The position numbers and the translations under genes are program-made. A stretch of 64,000 nucleotides of DNA from Ramlibacter aquaticus. Its GTDB lineage: Bacteria > Pseudomonadota > Gammaproteobacteria > Burkholderiales > Burkholderiaceae_C. The DNA is taken from positions 1 through 64,000 of the forward strand of contig NZ_JADDOJ010000004.1 of NCBI RefSeq assembly GCF_015159745.1. Reading direction: 5' to 3'. The notes beneath the pieces were generated by a model. The model saw only the letters and a program-made list of their open reading frames with translations, searched no databases and was not told the DNA's origin. Below are positions 17,882-28,292 of this stretch, one piece after another; positions within the stretch are counted from its first letter, which is position 1, and every line of letters begins with the position of its first letter.

Positions 17882-18970
17882 GTGAGGAGCATTCTCGTCG
17901 TGGTCACACGGCAGATCGGCGACGTGCTGCTCACCACCCCCCTCATCCGCGCCGCGCGCCAACGCTGGCCCGGGGCCGCCATCGACGTGCTGGGATTCCA
18001 GGGCACGCTCGGCATGCTGAAGGGCAACCCGGACGTGCGTCAATGCATCACTACCCCGCCACGCCTCGGCCTCGCCGGCGGGTGGGGGCTGGCCCGCGCG
18101 CTGTGGAACCGCTACGACCTCGCCTTGGTGGCCGACATCGGCGACCGGGCACACCTCATCGGCTGGGTCGCAGCCCGCGGCCGCGCCGGCATCCTGCCCG
18201 CGCGCAACGGCAGCAACTGGTGGAAGAAGGGGCTGCTGCAGCATGTTGTCATCGCGGCGGGTGACCTGGGCGAGACGCACGTCGTCCAGGAGAAGCTCGC
18301 CCTGCTCTCCCCCTGGATGGATGTGCGCGGGCTGCACCCGGAGGTGGTGCCTCCGCCGCCTGCTGCCTTGCCGGCCGCGCTGCAGGCGCGGCTTGCACCG
18401 GGGCATGTGGTGGTCCACGCGCCCTCCATGTGGCCCTACAAGCAGTGGCCGCCGGAGCACTTCGGGGCCCTCATCGCAGGGCTCGCCGCGGCAGGCCGCC
18501 AGGTGGTGCTCACCGGCGGGCCCTCCGAGGCCGATCGCAGGCTGGTCGCCTCCCTGCTGGCGGCAGCGCCGGCGGGCCAGGCCATCGATGCCGGGCTGCT
18601 CGATTTCAGCCAGTTGGTCAGCCTGCTCGCGGGATCCGCCTTGTACATCGGGCCGGACACCTCGGTCTCGCACCTCGCCGCGGCCTGCGGCATCCCGGTG
18701 CTGGCGATCTTCGGGCCGACGAACCCGCAGCGCTGGGCGCCCTGGCCCTCCGGCGGCGAGGCCCCGGCGCGGCCGATCCGCTTCGTGCGTCGCAGTGCGC
18801 AACAACGGGCTGGCTCGGTCACCGTGCTGCAAGACGAGCGCGACTGCGTGCCCTGCGGCAAGGCCGGCTGCGAAGACCACCGCCTCAGCCGCAGCGACTG
18901 CCTGCCTTCGATCCGGCCCGAGCGCGTCACCTCGCAGGCCCTGCAGATGTTGGAGGACTCCCGCGCATGA
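17882..18970 (+). CDS. glycosyltransferase family 9 (LPS heptosyltransferase-like)
   Basis: 362 residues. Typical GT9 features: N-terminal VVVTRQIGDVLLTTPLIRAA, a middle domain with VVHAPSMWPYKQWPPEHF, and the donor-site motif GPDTSVSHLAAACGIPVLAIFG with TNPQRWAPW. The C-terminus has a Cys-rich CVPCGKAGCEDH. It adds a heptose-type sugar to the LPS core. I take the GTG at 17882, 11 nt after msbA with GAGG upstream, because it starts directly at the conserved Rossmann strand; an upstream ATG inside msbA is open but adds an unconserved Arg-rich stretch. Confidence 0.88.
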   Translation: MRSILVVVTRQIGDVLLTTPLIRAARQRWPGAAIDVLGFQGTLGMLKGNPDVRQCITTPPRLGLAGGWGLARALWNRYDLALVADIGDRAHLIGWVAARGRAGILPARNGSNWWKKGLLQHVVIAAGDLGETHVVQEKLALLSPWMDVRGLHPEVVPPPPAALPAALQARLAPGHVVVHAPSMWPYKQWPPEHFGALIAGLAAAGRQVVLTGGPSEADRRLVASLLAAAPAGQAIDAGLLDFSQLVSLLAGSALYIGPDTSVSHLAAACGIPVLAIFGPTNPQRWAPWPSGGEAPARPIRFVRRSAQQRAGSVTVLQDERDCVPCGKAGCEDHRLSRSDCLPSIRPERVTSQALQMLEDSRA

Positions 18971-19966
18971 ACCCGCGCCATCGCCACGTGCAGGTGGTGT
19001 GCCCCGGCGGGGTGATGACCGCAGGCCCGGAAGCCTTGCACCAGTTGGTGGCCGAATTGAACGCCGTCGGCCAACCAGCGTCCATCGTCTACCACCCGTT
19101 CGACCGCCGCTTCGACACCCCGGCAGCCTACCGCAAGCACGGCGCGCCAGTGGGCGGCTACGCGCAGGAGGCCGGCACCCTCATCGTCTTTCCAGAGATC
19201 TTTGCAACGCAGGCCCTGCGCTGCGCGCCGGCCGAGGGAGCGGTGTGGTGGATGTCGGTCAACAACTTCACCGGCCAGCGCTACATGCGGCCTTGGCGCG
19301 ACAATCTGCGCTACTGGAAATACGTGCTCAAGGGTCGGGCGCCCTGGGGCGGCGTGAAGGCCTTCGCAGGGCTGCGCAATTTCGCGCAGAGTGACTACGC
19401 GCGTGATTTCCTGGCGGGACACGGCCTGGCGTCTGAACCCCTGTCCGACCCCATCCCATTACACCGCCCCGGCCTACCTCGCCGAGCTGCCAGGGCTGCT
19501 CGCCACGGCGCGGCGCGAAGACGTGATCCTCTACAACCCGCTCAAGGGCGCACCAGTCACGGCCAGGCTGATGGCAGCCTTCCCGCAGTGGACCTTCCGA
19601 CCCTTGCGCGGCCTGGACCGGACACAACTCGCCCAGGCTTTCCTGGGGGCGAAGCTCTACATCGATTTCGGCCATCACCCCGGCAAGGACCGCCTGCCGC
19701 GCGAGGCGGCCCTCCATGGGTGCTGCGTCATCACGGCCCGCCAGGGCTCGGCCGCGAACGCGGTGGACCTGCCGATTCCGCAAGAGTGCAAGTTCGATGT
19801 GCGCGCGCCGGACTTCGTGCAACGCTTCGGCGCGCGAGTCAGCGACCTGTTCGAGCATTTCGAGGCACACAGCCGGGAACTGGAGGGCTACCGGGCGACC
19901 ATCGCCCAGGAGCCGCTTCGCTGGCGGGAACAGGTGCAGGCCGCATTTCTTTCGGCGGCGCCCTGA
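18967..19966 (+). pseudogene. glycosyltransferase-like gene interrupted by a frameshift
   Basis: ATG 18967 overlaps the GT9 stop (ATGA). The frame reads 160 sensible residues (VQVVCPGGVMTAGPEALHQL ... FLAGHGLASEPLSDPI) and then degenerates. From about 19461 another frame continues as HYTAPAYLAELP through NPLKG and AKLYIDFGHHPGKDRLPREA to a stop at 19966. Removing one base in the C-rich tract at 19448-19460 would restore one 332-residue protein. The second half resembles the donor-binding half of GT-B enzymes. It may be a true pseudogene or a base-call error in a homopolymer. A role in LPS core synthesis is inferred from neighbours only. Confidence 0.72.
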
Positions 19967-20089
19967 GGGCCCTGCGGCGCTTGTCCTCGAACAGGCAGGC
20001 GCGAGGACCGGGTCGCACGTCCCGGAAATCTCCTTCCGCGAGGTCAGACGACGCGGCGGAATTCGCCGGCTTGTGCAAGGCCGGCGTCC

Positions 20090-21565
20090 TCAAAGCAGCA
20101 CGATGTCGTACTGCTCCTGGCCGATCGCCGTCTCGGCCTGCAGCGAGATCGGCTTGCCGATGAAATCCGACAGCCCGGCCAGGTGCTGGCTCTCTTCGTC
20201 CAGGAACAGCTCCACCACCTGCGGTGCCGCGACCACGCGGTATTCGCGCGGGTTGAACTGCCGCGCCTCGCGCAGGATCTCGCGCAGGATGTCGTAGGCC
20301 ACGGTGCGCGCGGTCTTGAGCGACCCCTTGCCCTGGCAGGCGGCGCAGGGCTCGCACAGCATGTGGGCCAGTGACTCCCGCGTGCGCTTGCGCGTCATCT
20401 CCACCAGGCCCAGCTGCGAGAAGCCGCCCGCCATGGTCTTGACGCGGTCGCGCCCCAGCTGCTTGCGGAACTCGGCCAGCACCGCATCGCGGTGGTCCTC
20501 CCGGGCCATGTCGATGAAGTCGACGATGATGATGCCGCCCAGGTTGCGCAGCCGCAGCTGCCGCGCGATGGCCTGCGCGGCCTCCAGGTTGGTCTTGAAG
20601 ATGGTGTCGTCGAAATTGCGCGCGCCCACGAAGCCGCCGGTGTTCACGTCCACCGTGGTCAGCGCCTCGGTCTGGTCCACGATCAGGTAGCCGCCCGACT
20701 TCAGGTCCACCCGGCGGCCCAGCGCCTTGGTGATCTCCTCGTCGATGTTGAAGAGGTCGAAGATCGGCCGCTCGCCCTTGTAGTGCTGCAGCCGACCCAC
20801 AGCCGCCGGCATGAACTCGCGGCCGAAGGCCTGCAGGATCGCGAACTGCTCGTGGGAATCGATGCGGATGTTCTGCGTCTGCTCCGTCACCAGGTCGCGC
20901 AGCACGCGCTGCAGCAGGCTCAGGTCCTGGTGCAGCAGCGAGCCCGGCGGCAAGGTGGTGGATGCGGTGCGGATGCGCGCCCAGGTCTTGCGCAGGTAGG
21001 CGATGTCCTCGGCCAGCTCGGCGTCGGTGGCGTCCTCGCCGTTGGTGCGCAGGATGAAGCCGCCGCCATCGGCGCCGGCCAGGGCCTGCAGCCGCTGCCG
21101 CAGCGCATCGCGCTGCGCGGTGGCGATCTTCTGCGAGACGCCGATGTGGTCGTCCTGCGGCAGGAAGACCAGCAGGCGTCCCGCGATGCTGATCTGGGTC
21201 GACAGGCGCGCGCCCTTGGTGCCTATGGGGTCCTTGATGACCTGCACCATCAGCGCCTGGCCCTCGAACACCTGGCGCTCGATGGGCACGGGCGGCTGGC
21301 CGTTTCGCGCCAGCGCGGGCGGCTCGCCGTCGGGCTGGCGGTGCCACACGTCGGCCACGTGCAGGAAGGCCGCGCGCTCCAGCCCGATGTCGATGAAGGC
21401 CGACTGCATGCCGGGCAGCACCCGGGCGACCTTGCCCAGGTACACGTTGCCCACCAGCCCCCGCTCCAGCGTGCGTTCCACGTGCAGCTCCTGCACCGCG
21501 CCGTTTTCCACGATCGCCACCCGCGTCTCCTGGGGCGACCAGTTGATCAGGATCTCCTGCTGCAT
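20090..21565 (-). CDS. rng: ribonuclease G
   Basis: 491 residues. An S1-like RNA-binding domain (about 35-125) precedes the RNase E/G catalytic core, with metal-binding aspartates D306 in VDVNTGG and D349 in IIVDFIDM, and a Zn-link (C404, C407) in LCEPCAACQGKG. The length fits RNase G, without the long C-terminal scaffold of RNase E. It matures 16S rRNA 5' ends and degrades some mRNAs. ATG 21565 starts at the conserved MQQEILIN and follows maf by 10 nt; upstream codons in frame belong to maf. Confidence 0.95.
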   Translation of the reverse strand: MQQEILINWSPQETRVAIVENGAVQELHVERTLERGLVGNVYLGKVARVLPGMQSAFIDIGLERAAFLHVADVWHRQPDGEPPALARNGQPPVPIERQVFEGQALMVQVIKDPIGTKGARLSTQISIAGRLLVFLPQDDHIGVSQKIATAQRDALRQRLQALAGADGGGFILRTNGEDATDAELAEDIAYLRKTWARIRTASTTLPPGSLLHQDLSLLQRVLRDLVTEQTQNIRIDSHEQFAILQAFGREFMPAAVGRLQHYKGERPIFDLFNIDEEITKALGRRVDLKSGGYLIVDQTEALTTVDVNTGGFVGARNFDDTIFKTNLEAAQAIARQLRLRNLGGIIIVDFIDMAREDHRDAVLAEFRKQLGRDRVKTMAGGFSQLGLVEMTRKRTRESLAHMLCEPCAACQGKGSLKTARTVAYDILREILREARQFNPREYRVVAAPQVVELFLDEESQHLAGLSDFIGKPISLQAETAIGQEQYDIVLL

Positions 21566-21575
21566 CTCCGCCTTC

Positions 21576-22187
21576 CTACACCCGGTGGCCGATGGCTCGC
21601 AGCAAGTGCGCTGTCTCGTGCATCGGCAGGCCCATGATGCCAGAGTAGCTGCCGCTGATGTGGGCGATGTAGGCCGCCGCACGGCCCTGCACCGCGTAGG
21701 CGCCGGCCTTGCCCATGGGCTCGCCGGTGGCCACGTAGTCGGCGACCTGGCGCGCGGTCATGGGCGCGAAGCGCACGCGCGAGTCGCTGAGCGCCGCCAG
21801 CCGCCGCCGGCCCGCCTGCAGCGCGACGGCCGTGAGCACGCGGTGGGTGGCCCCGGCCAGCTCCCGCAGCATGCGGCGCGCGTCGGCCTCGTCGACGGGC
21901 TTGCCGTAGATCGTGCGGCCCCGGGCGACCGTGGTGTCCGCGCACAGGATGGGCGCGGGCGGCAGACCACGGCGGGCCAGCCGCTGCACCGCCGCATCCA
22001 GCTTCAGCCCGGTCACGCGCTGCACGTAGCGCGCTGGGGCCTCGCCCGGCAGCACCGCCTCGATCCCCTCCGCGTCCTCGTGCGCGTCGGGCAGCAGCAG
22101 TTCGTGGCGGATGCCGAGCTGGTCCAGCAGCTGGCGCCGGCGCGGGCTCTGCGAGGCGAGGTAGATGAAGTCGGGCCGTTCACTCAC
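21576..22187 (-). CDS. maf: Maf-like nucleoside triphosphate pyrophosphatase
   Basis: 203 residues. Conserved Maf motifs are [12 protein letters not shown], the catalytic CADTTVARG with GKPVDEADA, and GYSGIMGLP-like [13 protein letters not shown] near the end. It hydrolyses dTTP/UTP-type or modified nucleotides to monophosphates, acting as a house-cleaning enzyme. The start is GTG 22187, which overlaps the rlmH stop by 8 nt and begins right before the conserved strand. It lies in the chain nadD-rsfS-rlmH-maf-rng. Confidence 0.92.
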   Translation of the reverse strand: MSERPDFIYLASQSPRRRQLLDQLGIRHELLLPDAHEDAEGIEAVLPGEAPARYVQRVTGLKLDAAVQRLARRGLPPAPILCADTTVARGRTIYGKPVDEADARRMLRELAGATHRVLTAVALQAGRRRLAALSDSRVRFAPMTARQVADYVATGEPMGKAGAYAVQGRAAAYIAHISGSYSGIMGLPMHETAHLLRAIGHRV

Positions 22188-22647
22188 GGTGGTAGGGATG
22201 GTTGGCGTTGATGGACCAGGCGCGATAGAGCTGCTCGACCAGCAGCACCCGCACCATGGCATGGGGCAGCGTGAGGTCGGACAGGCGGATGCGCTCGTGC
22301 GCGGCCTGCCGGAAGCCGGGGTCCAGGCCGTCCGGGCCGCCGATCACCAGGGCCACGTCGCCGCCCTGCATCTGCCAGGCCTTCAGGCGGGCGGCCAGGG
22401 CCACGGTGTTGAGCGCCGTGCCGCGCTCGTCCAGGGCCACCACATGCGCACCGCGCGGGATGACCTGCTCGATGCGCTGGCGCTCGGCGGCGTACAGCGT
22501 CTCCAGCGTCTTGGAGCCGCGCGGTTCGGTCTTGACCGCCTTCAATTCGACCCGAAGCTCGGGCGGGAAGCGCTTGGCGTAGTCGTCCCAGGCGGTTTGC
22601 GCCCAGTCGGGCACGCGCAGCCCGACGGCCACGACCGCCAGCTTCAT
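22180..22647 (-). CDS. rlmH: 23S rRNA pseudouridine-1915 N3-methyltransferase RlmH
   Basis: 155 residues, the normal size. The SPOUT knot shows [24 protein letters not shown] and the C-terminal [20 protein letters not shown] followed by PYHRE, a signature of RlmH. It methylates pseudouridine 1915 in helix 69 of assembled ribosomes, using SAM. It overlaps rsfS by ATGA, matching the widespread rsfS-rlmH pairing. Confidence 0.97.
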   Translation of the reverse strand: MKLAVVAVGLRVPDWAQTAWDDYAKRFPPELRVELKAVKTEPRGSKTLETLYAAERQRIEQVIPRGAHVVALDERGTALNTVALAARLKAWQMQGGDVALVIGGPDGLDPGFRQAAHERIRLSDLTLPHAMVRVLLVEQLYRAWSINANHPYHRE

Positions 22648-23336
22648 CGGCCGGTCTTGCGCGGCGCGGCCTTCTTCGCGGGTGCCTTCGCGGCGACCTT
22701 GGCCGGTGCCTTGCTCGGCGCCTTGGCCGGGGCCTTGGCTGCAGGCTTGGCCGGCGCCTTCGTCCCCGCGCCGCGCGCAGGCGCGGCCTTCCTGGCGGCC
22801 GGGCTGGCGGCCTTGGCAGGAGCGCCCGCGGAGCGTCCGGCGGACTTGGCAGCGCCCGTGCCGGCGCCCGCACGGGAAGGCGCCTTCGCGCCGGTCTTGG
22901 CAGCGGCCTTCTTCGCCGGGGTCTTGGCGGGGGCGGGCTTGGCCGCCTGCGGCTGGGCCGGCTTGGGCGCACCCAGCTTGATGCGCACCGGCTTGTCGCC
23001 CCAGATCTCTTCCAGGTGGTAGTACTGGCGGATGGCCGGTTGCATGATGTGGGCCACGGCGGCGCCGCAGTCCACGATGATCCACTCGCCGTTCTCCTCG
23101 CCCTCGATGCGCGGCTTGGGAAAGCCCGCCTCGCGCACCGAGTCGCGCACGCTGGCCGCGAGCGCCTTGGTCTGGCGGTTGGAGGTGCCGGAGGCCACGA
23201 TGACCCGCTCGAACAGCGGCGAGAGGTGCTCGGTGTTGAACACCGAGATGTCCTGCGCCTTCACGTCTTCGAGGCCATCGACGATGGCGCGCTGGAGCTT
23301 CTGGGTGTCTTTCTTGCCGGCAGTTTCTTGGGTCAT
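22644..23336 (-). CDS. rsfS: ribosomal silencing factor RsfS with a histone-H1-like tail
   Basis: 230 residues. Residues 10-120 are a complete RsfS domain ([21 protein letters not shown]..., [39 protein letters not shown]), which binds L14/uL14 and blocks subunit joining in slow growth. Residues about 125-230 are an Ala/Lys/Pro tail full of AKAPAK and PAKK words. RsfS is usually 105-140 residues, so the tail nearly doubles it and should be disordered and strongly basic, perhaps binding rRNA or DNA. It starts 1 nt-overlapped with nadD and ends overlapping rlmH. Confidence 0.92.
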   Translation of the reverse strand: MTQETAGKKDTQKLQRAIVDGLEDVKAQDISVFNTEHLSPLFERVIVASGTSNRQTKALAASVRDSVREAGFPKPRIEGEENGEWIIVDCGAAVAHIMQPAIRQYYHLEEIWGDKPVRIKLGAPKPAQPQAAKPAPAKTPAKKAAAKTGAKAPSRAGAGTGAAKSAGRSAGAPAKAASPAARKAAPARGAGTKAPAKPAAKAPAKAPSKAPAKVAAKAPAKKAAPRKTGR

Positions 23337-23923
23337 CAGGCGGATCGGTAAAGGTGATGGGAATCAATATAACGCGCAACGCCGGGGGGGACCAGCCCGG
23401 AGACATCGTCTCCGCGGCCCAGGCGCTGGCGCACGTCGGTGGCGCTTTCGGGCATGGCCGGCAGCTGCAAAGAGACGGTGCGGGCCTGCGGCGGCAGCGG
23501 CGCCGCATCGGCGGGCCGCACGTCCGGGCGTGCCGCGATGCACAGCGTCGCCAGGCCCAGGATGCGTTGCCAGTCGTGCCAGCGGGTGAACCACAGGGCC
23601 TGGTCCTCGCCCATGAGCAGGAACAGCTGCGCCTGCGGCTGCTCGGCCTGCAGCTCGGCCAGCGTGTCCACGGTGTAGGTCGGGCCGCTGCGGCGCTGCT
23701 CGCGGTCGTCGACCACGGTGCGCGGCAGCCCGCCGAAGGCCAGCCGGGCCATGGCCAGGCGGTCGGCCGCGGGGGTGAGGCCGCGCGACTTGTGCCAGGC
23801 CTTGCCGGTGGGGAAGACGCGCAGCTCGTCCAGCGCCAGCTGCTCCAGCCCCGCGCGGGCGAGCGCGACGTGGGCGACGTGCGGGGGGTCGAAGGCGCCG
23901 CCGAAGACGCCCAGGCGGGTCAA
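23336..23923 (-). CDS. nadD: nicotinate-nucleotide adenylyltransferase
   Basis: 195 residues. Nucleotidyltransferase fold with [15 protein letters not shown] (HxxH-type site), [40 protein letters not shown] and the C-terminal SATDVRQRL equivalent of the ISSTxxR motif. It adenylates nicotinate mononucleotide in NAD synthesis. It overlaps hemF by 4 nt and its stop touches the rsfS start, so hemF-nadD-rsfS are coupled. Confidence 0.95.
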   Translation of the reverse strand: MTRLGVFGGAFDPPHVAHVALARAGLEQLALDELRVFPTGKAWHKSRGLTPAADRLAMARLAFGGLPRTVVDDREQRRSGPTYTVDTLAELQAEQPQAQLFLLMGEDQALWFTRWHDWQRILGLATLCIAARPDVRPADAAPLPPQARTVSLQLPAMPESATDVRQRLGRGDDVSGLVPPGVARYIDSHHLYRSA

Positions 23924-24822
23924 ACCCAGTCCTTCCGGACCAGGAAATCGGTGTACAGGCGTGCCTCGGGCGTGCCCGGCTCGGGCTGCTGGGCGTAGGA
24001 CCAGCTGACCAGCGGGGGCATGGACAGCAGGATGGATTCGGTGCGCCCGCCCGACTGCAGGCCGAAATGGGTGCCGCGGTCCCAGACCAGGTTGAACTCG
24101 ACGTAGCGGCCGCGCCGGTACAGCTGGAAGGCGCGCTCGCGCTCGCCGTAGGGCATGTCCTTGCGCCGCTGCAGGATGGGCAGGTAGGCCTCCAGGAACC
24201 GGTCGCCCACGCCCTGGATCAGCGCGAAGCCGGCGTCGAAGCCGCCTTCGGAGAAATCGTCGAAGAAGACGCCGCCCACGCCGCGCTGCTCACCCCGGTG
24301 CTTGAGGCAGAAGTAGTCGTCGCACCAGGCCTTGAACGCCGGGTGGTGGTGCTCGCCCACGGCCTGCCTGCAGCTGCGATGGAAATGGACCGCGTCCTCC
24401 TCGAAGCCGTAGTAGGGCGTGAGGTCCATGCCGCCGCCGAACCAGAACGAGGGCTGGCCCCCGGCCGGCGTGGCGCTGATCATGCGCACGTTCATGTGCA
24501 CCGTGGGCGCATAGGGATTGCGCGGGTGGAACACCAGCGACACCCCCATGGCTTCGAAGGGCGCGCCCGCCAGCTCGGGGCGGTGCTGTGTGGCCGAAGG
24601 CGGCAACCGGGGCCCGGTCACGTGCGAGAAGCCGCAGCCGGCCCGCTCGAACACGTTCCCCTCTTCCACGATCATGGTCACGCCATTGCCCTGCAGCGGC
24701 TCGCCGGGCGGCTTGCGCCAGGCATCCACCAGGAAGGGCTTGCCGTCGACGGCCACGCAGGCATCGACGATGCGCTGCTGCAGCCCCATGAGCCAGGCGC
24801 GTACGGTGTCGGTCTGCGCCAT
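23920..24822 (-). CDS. hemF: oxygen-dependent coproporphyrinogen III oxidase
   Basis: 300 residues. Visible family motifs: [72 protein letters not shown], and the C-terminal [20 protein letters not shown]. It converts coproporphyrinogen III to protoporphyrinogen IX with O2, indicating aerobic haem synthesis. ATG 24822 lies 1 nt after the purD stop; an upstream in-frame ATG lies inside purD and is unlikely. Confidence 0.96.
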   Translation of the reverse strand: MAQTDTVRAWLMGLQQRIVDACVAVDGKPFLVDAWRKPPGEPLQGNGVTMIVEEGNVFERAGCGFSHVTGPRLPPSATQHRPELAGAPFEAMGVSLVFHPRNPYAPTVHMNVRMISATPAGGQPSFWFGGGMDLTPYYGFEEDAVHFHRSCRQAVGEHHHPAFKAWCDDYFCLKHRGEQRGVGGVFFDDFSEGGFDAGFALIQGVGDRFLEAYLPILQRRKDMPYGERERAFQLYRRGRYVEFNLVWDRGTHFGLQSGGRTESILLSMPPLVSWSYAQQPEPGTPEARLYTDFLVRKDWV

Positions 24823-24823
24823 C

Positions 24824-26104
24824 TCAGGCCCGCGCGGCGCGGTGGCCGATGTCGCGGCGGTACTGCGCGCCGTCGAAGTGGATGCCGCGCGCGATGTCAT
24901 AGGCGCGCTGCTGGGCCAGCTTGACCGAATCGGCCAGCACCGTGACGCACAGCACGCGGCCGCCAGAGGTCACGGTCTGGCCGCCTTTCGGCGCCGTGCC
25001 GGCGTGGAACACCATGGCGTCGTCCGCTGCGGGCGGCAGGCCGGTGACCACGTCGCCCTTGCGCGGGTTCATGGGGTAGCCGGCCGCGGCCATCACCACG
25101 CCCAGCGCCGTGCGGCGGTCCCACTCGAGCTCGAGGGTGTCCAGCGCGCCGGAGGTGGCGGCCAGCATCACCTCCACCAGGTCGGACTTCAGCCGCATCA
25201 TGATGGGCTGGGTCTCGGGGTCGCCCATGCGGCAGTTGAATTCCAGCGTCTTGGGCCGGCCCTGGGCGTCGATCATCAGGCCGGCATACAGGAAGCCGGT
25301 GTACGGGATGCCGTCCTTCTCCATGCCGCGGATGGTGGGCAGGATGATCTCGCGCATGGCGCGGGCGTGCACGTCGGGCGTGACCACGGGCGCCGGCGAG
25401 TAGGCACCCATGCCGCCGGTGTTGGGGCCCTGGTCGCCGTCCAGCAGGCGCTTGTGGTCCTGCGAGGTGGCGAGCGCGGTGACGTTCTTGCCGTCGCACA
25501 GCACGATGAAGCTGGCTTCCTCGCCCTGCAGGAACTCCTCGATGACCACCCGCGCGCCGCCCGCGTTGTGCGAGACGCCGAGCTTGTCGTCCAGCAGCAT
25601 GAAGTCGATGGCCTCGTGCGCCTCGGCCAGCGTCATGGCCACCACCACGCCCTTGCCCGCCGCCAGGCCGTCGGCCTTGACGACGATGGGCGCGCCCATG
25701 CGGTCCACGTAGGCGTGGGCCTGCACCGGGTCGGTGAAGGTCTCGTAGGCGGCGGTGGGGATGCCATGCCGCTTCATGAAGGCCTTGGAGAAGGCCTTGG
25801 AGCTCTCCAGCTGGGCGGCCGCCCGGGTCGGGCCGAACACGCGCAGCCCGTGGGCGCGGAAGTCGTCCACCACGCCGGCCGCCAGCGGCGCCTCGGGCCC
25901 GACCACGGTCAGCGCGATGCGCTGGTCGATCGCCCACTGGCGCAGGGCCGGGATGTCGGTGATGGGCACGTTCTCCAGGTTGGGGTCCAGGGCCGTGCCG
26001 CCGTTGCCGGGCGCCACGTACACCGCCTGCACCCGGGGCGACTGTGCGAGCTTCCAGGCCAGCGCGTGTTCGCGCCCGCCGTTGCCGATGACCAGGACCT
26101 TCAT
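24824..26104 (-). CDS. purD: phosphoribosylamine-glycine ligase
   Basis: 426 residues, full length. N-terminal [22 protein letters not shown]-grasp domain with [16 protein letters not shown] and [11 protein letters not shown], then [15 protein letters not shown], and [13 protein letters not shown] as metal-binding site. It makes glycinamide ribonucleotide in purine synthesis. The YebC-family gene ends 3 nt upstream and hemF begins 1 nt downstream, so all are read from one promoter region before 26832. Confidence 0.97.
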   Translation of the reverse strand: MKVLVIGNGGREHALAWKLAQSPRVQAVYVAPGNGGTALDPNLENVPITDIPALRQWAIDQRIALTVVGPEAPLAAGVVDDFRAHGLRVFGPTRAAAQLESSKAFSKAFMKRHGIPTAAYETFTDPVQAHAYVDRMGAPIVVKADGLAAGKGVVVAMTLAEAHEAIDFMLLDDKLGVSHNAGGARVVIEEFLQGEEASFIVLCDGKNVTALATSQDHKRLLDGDQGPNTGGMGAYSPAPVVTPDVHARAMREIILPTIRGMEKDGIPYTGFLYAGLMIDAQGRPKTLEFNCRMGDPETQPIMMRLKSDLVEVMLAATSGALDTLELEWDRRTALGVVMAAAGYPMNPRKGDVVTGLPPAADDAMVFHAGTAPKGGQTVTSGGRVLCVTVLADSVKLAQQRAYDIARGIHFDGAQYRRDIGHRAARA

Positions 26105-26106
26105 CT

Positions 26107-26832
26107 TCAGCCCTCGATCGCGGCGTTGTGGTAGATCTCCTGGACGTCGTCCAGGTCTTCCAGCATGTCGACCAGCTTCTGCATGCGGGCCGCGTCGTCG
26201 CCGGCCAGGTCGATGGTGTTTTCGGGGCGCATGGTCACCTCGGCCACCTCGGGCTTGAGCCCCGCCGCGTCCAGCGCGTCGCGCACGGCCTCGAAGTCGC
26301 CCGGTGCCGTGAGCACCTCGATCGCGCCGTCCTCGTCGGTCAGCACGTCCTCGGCGCCGGCCTCCAGGGCCACTTCCATGACCTTGTCTTCGCTGGTGCC
26401 GGGGGCCAGGATGATCTGGCCCACGTTGCGGAACTGGAAGGCCACCGAACCCTCGGTGCCCATGTTGCCGCCGTACTTGCTGAAGATGTGCCGCACCTCG
26501 GCCACGGTGCGCACGCGGTTGTCCGTCATGGTGTCCACGATGATGGCCGCGCCGCCGATGCCGTAGCCCTCGTAGCGGATTTCCTCGTAGTGCACGCCCT
26601 CGAGGTTGCCGGTGGCCTTGTCGATGTTGCGCTTGATGGTGTCGGCGGGCATGTTGGCCGCCTTGGCCTTGTCCACCGCCAGCCTCAGCCGGGGGTTGGT
26701 GCCCAGGTCGCCGCCGCCCTGGCGCGCGGCGACCATGATTTCCCGGATGCAGCGCGTCCAGATCTTGCCGCGTTTCTCATCCTGGCGCCCCTTGCGGTGC
26801 TGGATGTTCGCCCATTTGCTGTGTCCGGCCAC
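26107..26832 (-). CDS. YebC/PmpR-family DNA-binding regulator
   Basis: 241 residues. Begins [22 protein letters not shown], the invariant N-terminus of the family, followed by [37 protein letters not shown] and [18 protein letters not shown]. Members bind DNA as regulators or, as recently shown for some, relieve ribosome stalling. The start is GTG 26832 with AAGGA 7 nt upstream; the longer frame above it has no support. It heads the purD-hemF-nadD-rsfS-rlmH-maf-rng run. Confidence 0.93.
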   Translation of the reverse strand: MAGHSKWANIQHRKGRQDEKRGKIWTRCIREIMVAARQGGGDLGTNPRLRLAVDKAKAANMPADTIKRNIDKATGNLEGVHYEEIRYEGYGIGGAAIIVDTMTDNRVRTVAEVRHIFSKYGGNMGTEGSVAFQFRNVGQIILAPGTSEDKVMEVALEAGAEDVLTDEDGAIEVLTAPGDFEAVRDALDAAGLKPEVAEVTMRPENTIDLAGDDAARMQKLVDMLEDLDDVQEIYHNAAIEG

Positions 26833-27025
26833 GAGTCGTCCTTTGGGTGCTCTGTCGTTGTCGATTGATCGGTTCGACCCGCATTTTACTTTTCGCACGG
26901 GCCCACCCCAGCCGGGCACGGGGTGGATTCGACAAGGAACGCTGACAAGCCCTGCCACGGGGCCGGGTGTAGAGTGCCGCACGACAGCACAAGGGGGCCA
27001 GGGAAGGACGAATCGCCAGAAAGGC

Positions 27026-28279
27026 ATGCGATTTCCCATGGGTAGCAGTTTTTCAGGATCTCAAGAGGCGGCGGCCGAAGCCGCGGCCTCGGTGCTTCGC
27101 AGCACCCCCGCCATCCGCGAGCGCGCCGGCCAGTTGCTGCGCCGGGCGCGCGCAGGCGACTCCCGCTGGTTCACGGTGGACGACGGCCAGGCCGCCGCCA
27201 CGGCCGACCTCGTGGTCAGCTGCGTGCGCGGGCGCCAGCCGCCGCTGCACAGCATCTGGCGCGCGGTGGAGGCGGGCGGCATGAACCGGCGTGGGCACCT
27301 GGACGCCCTGATGGGCGGCCTGCCCATCGCCAGCAAGACACACGCGCTGGTGGATTTCACCGCCGTTGCCGTCTTCCTGGGCGGCATGGCCGCGCGCGGC
27401 TGGCGCTACACCGAGGCCGCCTCGGGCCGGGCCTTCGAGGGTGAACAGGGGCTGGCGGTGGCGACCCTGCACGCCTTCGCCGGCGGCCTGTTCTCCGGCG
27501 ACCCCCAGCACCCCCTGCAGGCCGACAGCACCGGCCTGCGGGCCCTGCTGCCCGCCCACCTGGCGGCGGCCTTCCAGGTGACGGAGGCGAACGCGCTGCC
27601 GGGCCTGGGCGAGCGCGCGACGCTCCTGCGCCGGCTGGGCGAGGTGATGGCCGAGCAGCCGGAGGTGTTCGGCGACGCCGGCCGCCCCGGCGGCCTGTTC
27701 GACATGATCGTGACGCCCTTCGGCCACGGCGTGCCGCACACCGCCGACGTGGCCGCGCACGACATCCTGTCCCAGGTGCTGGTGTCGCTGTCCCAGCTCT
27801 GGCCCGCCGGCAACACGCTGGGCGAGCTGGCGCTGGGCGACTGCTGGCGCCACGAGGCCGTGCGCGGCGAGGGCGCCAGCGATGGCTGGATGCCGCTGCA
27901 CGAGCGCGCGCAATGGCTGAGCTATTCGCTGCTGGAGCCCTTCGAATGGGCCGGCGTGAAGGTGCGCGACGTGGACCTGCTCACCGCCCTGCCCGACCCG
28001 GCGACCTGCGGCTTGCTGCTGGACACCGGCTGGCTGCGCCTGCGCGACCCGGACATGGCCCAGGAGCACTGGCGGCCGCGCGACGAGATCGTCGTGGAAT
28101 GGCGGGCCCTGGCAGTCGCCCTCATGGACGAACTCGGCAGTACCTTGCGCGAACGGCTACGATTGGATGCTACGCACCAGCCGCTGGCGCGCCTTCTCGG
28201 CAGCGCCCAGGCGGCCGGCCGGGCCCAGGCGGAACGCCTGCGCGCCGGGCGGCCGCCGCTGCTGGTGCAGTGGCCCTGA
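27026..28279 (+). CDS. URC4/urg3 family protein (DUF1688), uracil catabolism
   Basis: 417 residues. The pattern matches DUF1688/URC4: [96 protein letters not shown]-like [13 protein letters not shown] and [15 protein letters not shown]. In yeasts URC4 is needed for the URC route of uracil degradation; the reaction is not settled. upp follows after 13 nt, as with fungal URC4/URC6. No URC1-type GTP cyclohydrolase is in the window. Start uncertain: ATG 27026 or 27038, with AAAGG near. Confidence 0.85.
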   Translation: MRFPMGSSFSGSQEAAAEAAASVLRSTPAIRERAGQLLRRARAGDSRWFTVDDGQAAATADLVVSCVRGRQPPLHSIWRAVEAGGMNRRGHLDALMGGLPIASKTHALVDFTAVAVFLGGMAARGWRYTEAASGRAFEGEQGLAVATLHAFAGGLFSGDPQHPLQADSTGLRALLPAHLAAAFQVTEANALPGLGERATLLRRLGEVMAEQPEVFGDAGRPGGLFDMIVTPFGHGVPHTADVAAHDILSQVLVSLSQLWPAGNTLGELALGDCWRHEAVRGEGASDGWMPLHERAQWLSYSLLEPFEWAGVKVRDVDLLTALPDPATCGLLLDTGWLRLRDPDMAQEHWRPRDEIVVEWRALAVALMDELGSTLRERLRLDATHQPLARLLGSAQAAGRAQAERLRAGRPPLLVQWP

Positions 28280-28292
28280 AGCTCGCGAGACC

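Noticed and set aside
22670-22960. Repeat-rich DNA in the rsfS 3' end
   Set aside because: The repeats are the codons of the Ala/Lys/Pro tail, not a separate CRISPR or satellite; spacing is irregular.
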